Origin: Adhaeribacter swui
GTDB taxonomy: Bacteria; Bacteroidota; Bacteroidia; Cytophagales; Hymenobacteraceae
Assembly: GCF_014217805.1 (NCBI RefSeq)
Contig: NZ_CP055156.1
Coordinates: forward strand, 5,710,585-5,774,584
Reading direction: 5' to 3'
DNA length: 64,000 bases
Numbering within the stretch: position 1 is the stretch's first letter; each line of letters starts with the position of its first letter. Under the pieces are notes generated by a model that made no database searches, was not told where the DNA came from, and saw only the letters and a list, made by a program, of their open reading frames with translations. This document shows, one piece after another, positions 63,240 through 64,000 of this stretch. The position numbers were made by a program, and so were the translations under genes.

Positions 63240-63260
63240 TATAATCTAAGATCCAACATC
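63240..63260 (-). repeat. Inverted heptamer array before the corA stop
   Basis: On the minus strand GATGTTG, GATCTTA and GATTATA, the inverted counterpart of 63124-63165, starting four bases from the CorA stop codon. Confidence 0.65.
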
Positions 63261-63264
63261 CAAA

Positions 63265-64000
63265 TTAAAGCCACTTTTTGCGTTTAAAATACCATAAGAA
63301 GGTTAGCGATGAAATAACCATTAAGGCCAGCGCAAAGGGGTAACCAGCTTGCCAGGCTAGTTCGGGCATAAATTTAAAATTCATACCGTAAATGCTCGCG
63401 ATAAGAGTGGGCGGCATAAACACCACAGTAACTACCGTAAAAATTTTAATTACCTGGTTTTGCTCAATATTCACCAAACCCAGAAACGTATTCTGCAAGT
63501 ATTCCAGTCGTTCGAAGCTAAACTGGGTGTGTTGCAGCAGTGAGTTAATATCTTTAATTACAATGCGTAAACGTTCTTTTTCCGGCTCCTCCACCTGAAA
63601 ACTCTTCAGCATCGACGAAACCAGGCGTTGCTTATCCACGATACTTTCCCGGATTAAAATGGTATTTTCCTGTAACTCGGTAATGCGCAACAGGTTTTCT
63701 TCCTGAATAGATTTTTCCTTAACTAACTTTCTACTAACGGTATTGGTGGTGCGGGTCAGGTATTCGATAAAGTCGGCGTCGTGGTCAATTTGGGTTTCCA
63801 GGATCAGTAGCCAGATTTGAATGGCTTTGGTAGTGGTGCCTTTTTTAAAAGTTTTTATTTTTCTTACGGTTTCGGCAAAAGATTTTAAATCGGCCCGGCG
63901 CAAGGTAAACAGTAAATCATCTTTTAAAATAAAGGAAACTTGCCGGGTAGTATACGACGCTCCTTCGTACACCACAAAAGCGCTATTGGCCTCAAAACCA
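63265..64000 (-). CDS. corA: CorA-family magnesium/cobalt channel, N-terminus beyond window
   Basis: The frame remains open at the right edge, so about 245 C-terminal residues are seen; CorA proteins are about 310-350 residues. The long stalk helix region (QEENLLRITELQENTILIRESI) is followed by two transmembrane helices and the invariant GMN motif in YGMNFKFMPEL, with the basic C-terminal KRKKWL. It forms a pentameric channel in the inner membrane. An internal GTG near 63975 is not the start. Confidence 0.93.
   Translation of the reverse strand, partial: GFEANSAFVVYEGASYTTRQVSFILKDDLLFTLRRADLKSFAETVRKIKTFKKGTTTKAIQIWLLILETQIDHDADFIEYLTRTTNTVSRKLVKEKSIQEENLLRITELQENTILIRESIVDKQRLVSSMLKSFQVEEPEKERLRIVIKDINSLLQHTQFSFERLEYLQNTFLGLVNIEQNQVIKIFTVVTVVFMPPTLIASIYGMNFKFMPELAWQAGYPFALALMVISSLTFLWYFKRKKWL

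Noticed and set aside
1-64000. tRNA, rRNA, riboswitch or CRISPR elements
   Set aside because: Intergenic regions were read for cloverleaf, rRNA and riboswitch-like conserved blocks; none was convincing by eye, though a covariance search was not possible.

Overview
The window comes from a member of the Bacteroidota, most likely Cytophagales, family Hymenobacteraceae (an Adhaeribacter-like genome is my best guess; no 16S is present to confirm it). The evidence is repeated Bacteroidota-type -7 promoter boxes (TAnnTTTG), secreted proteins ending in type IX secretion (T9SS) sorting domains, a PorV/PorQ-like barrel, an IPExxxVDY-family gene beside pyruvate kinase, a long bS16 and AT-rich intergenic DNA. 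Most of the window is chromosomal housekeeping sequence. I see no prophage, intact insertion sequence, CRISPR array, rRNA or tRNA.

Layout. 1-9.5 kb: SirB1-like protein (cut by the window edge), acyl-CoA carboxylase carboxyltransferase, an MCE protein with a cell-wall amidase, divergent LptD, PanB and an RluA-type pseudouridine synthase. 9.5-14.6 kb: fatty-acid desaturase, a GT-C-like membrane protein, then rpsP-rimM-trmD and rplS. 14.6-20.6 kb: a small Cys-containing membrane protein, an ankyrin protein, an overlapping pair of outer-membrane genes (HhH-barrel and PorV-like), yidD and lgt. 20.7-27.8 kb: nadE, the acpP-fabF-rnc operon, the divergent IPExxxVDY-pyk pair and rpsT. 28-35.7 kb: a YheT hydrolase, then a maltose/trehalose-type module on the minus strand (beta-phosphoglucomutase, GH65 phosphorylase, cytoplasmic GH13 enzyme, MFS carrier). 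35.8-45 kb: small accessory genes (lipoproteins, 2H phosphoesterase, FUSC, LprI-like, two VOC proteins, EamA carrier, GSDH and SMP-30 proteins, one unknown). 45-62 kb: large surface or secreted proteins (TIGR03803-type repeat protein with malectin domain, fibre-like repeat protein with a T9SS partner, kelch/malectin protein) with a response regulator, a CysK/CBS-like enzyme, sucD and a Dps-like ferritin between them. 62.6-64 kb: a lipoprotein and a CorA gene cut by the edge.

Functional links. amiC-mlaD and lptD share a compact divergent promoter, joining cell-wall and outer-membrane biogenesis. acpP, fabF, desaturase and lgt concern lipids. The sugar module would import a disaccharide, phosphorolyse it and convert beta-glucose-1-phosphate to glucose-6-phosphate. 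The large T9SS proteins probably face the environment and bind carbohydrate.

The least explained signals are non-coding. First, arrays of 7-bp tandem repeats begin just after stop codons, and in three gaps are mirrored by an inverted array at the other end. Second, a decayed dispersed repeat occurs at 8.6, 27.2 and 62.1 kb. Third, two opposing -7 boxes abut at 4654-4669. Fourth, a terminator-like hairpin contains the lgt promoter.
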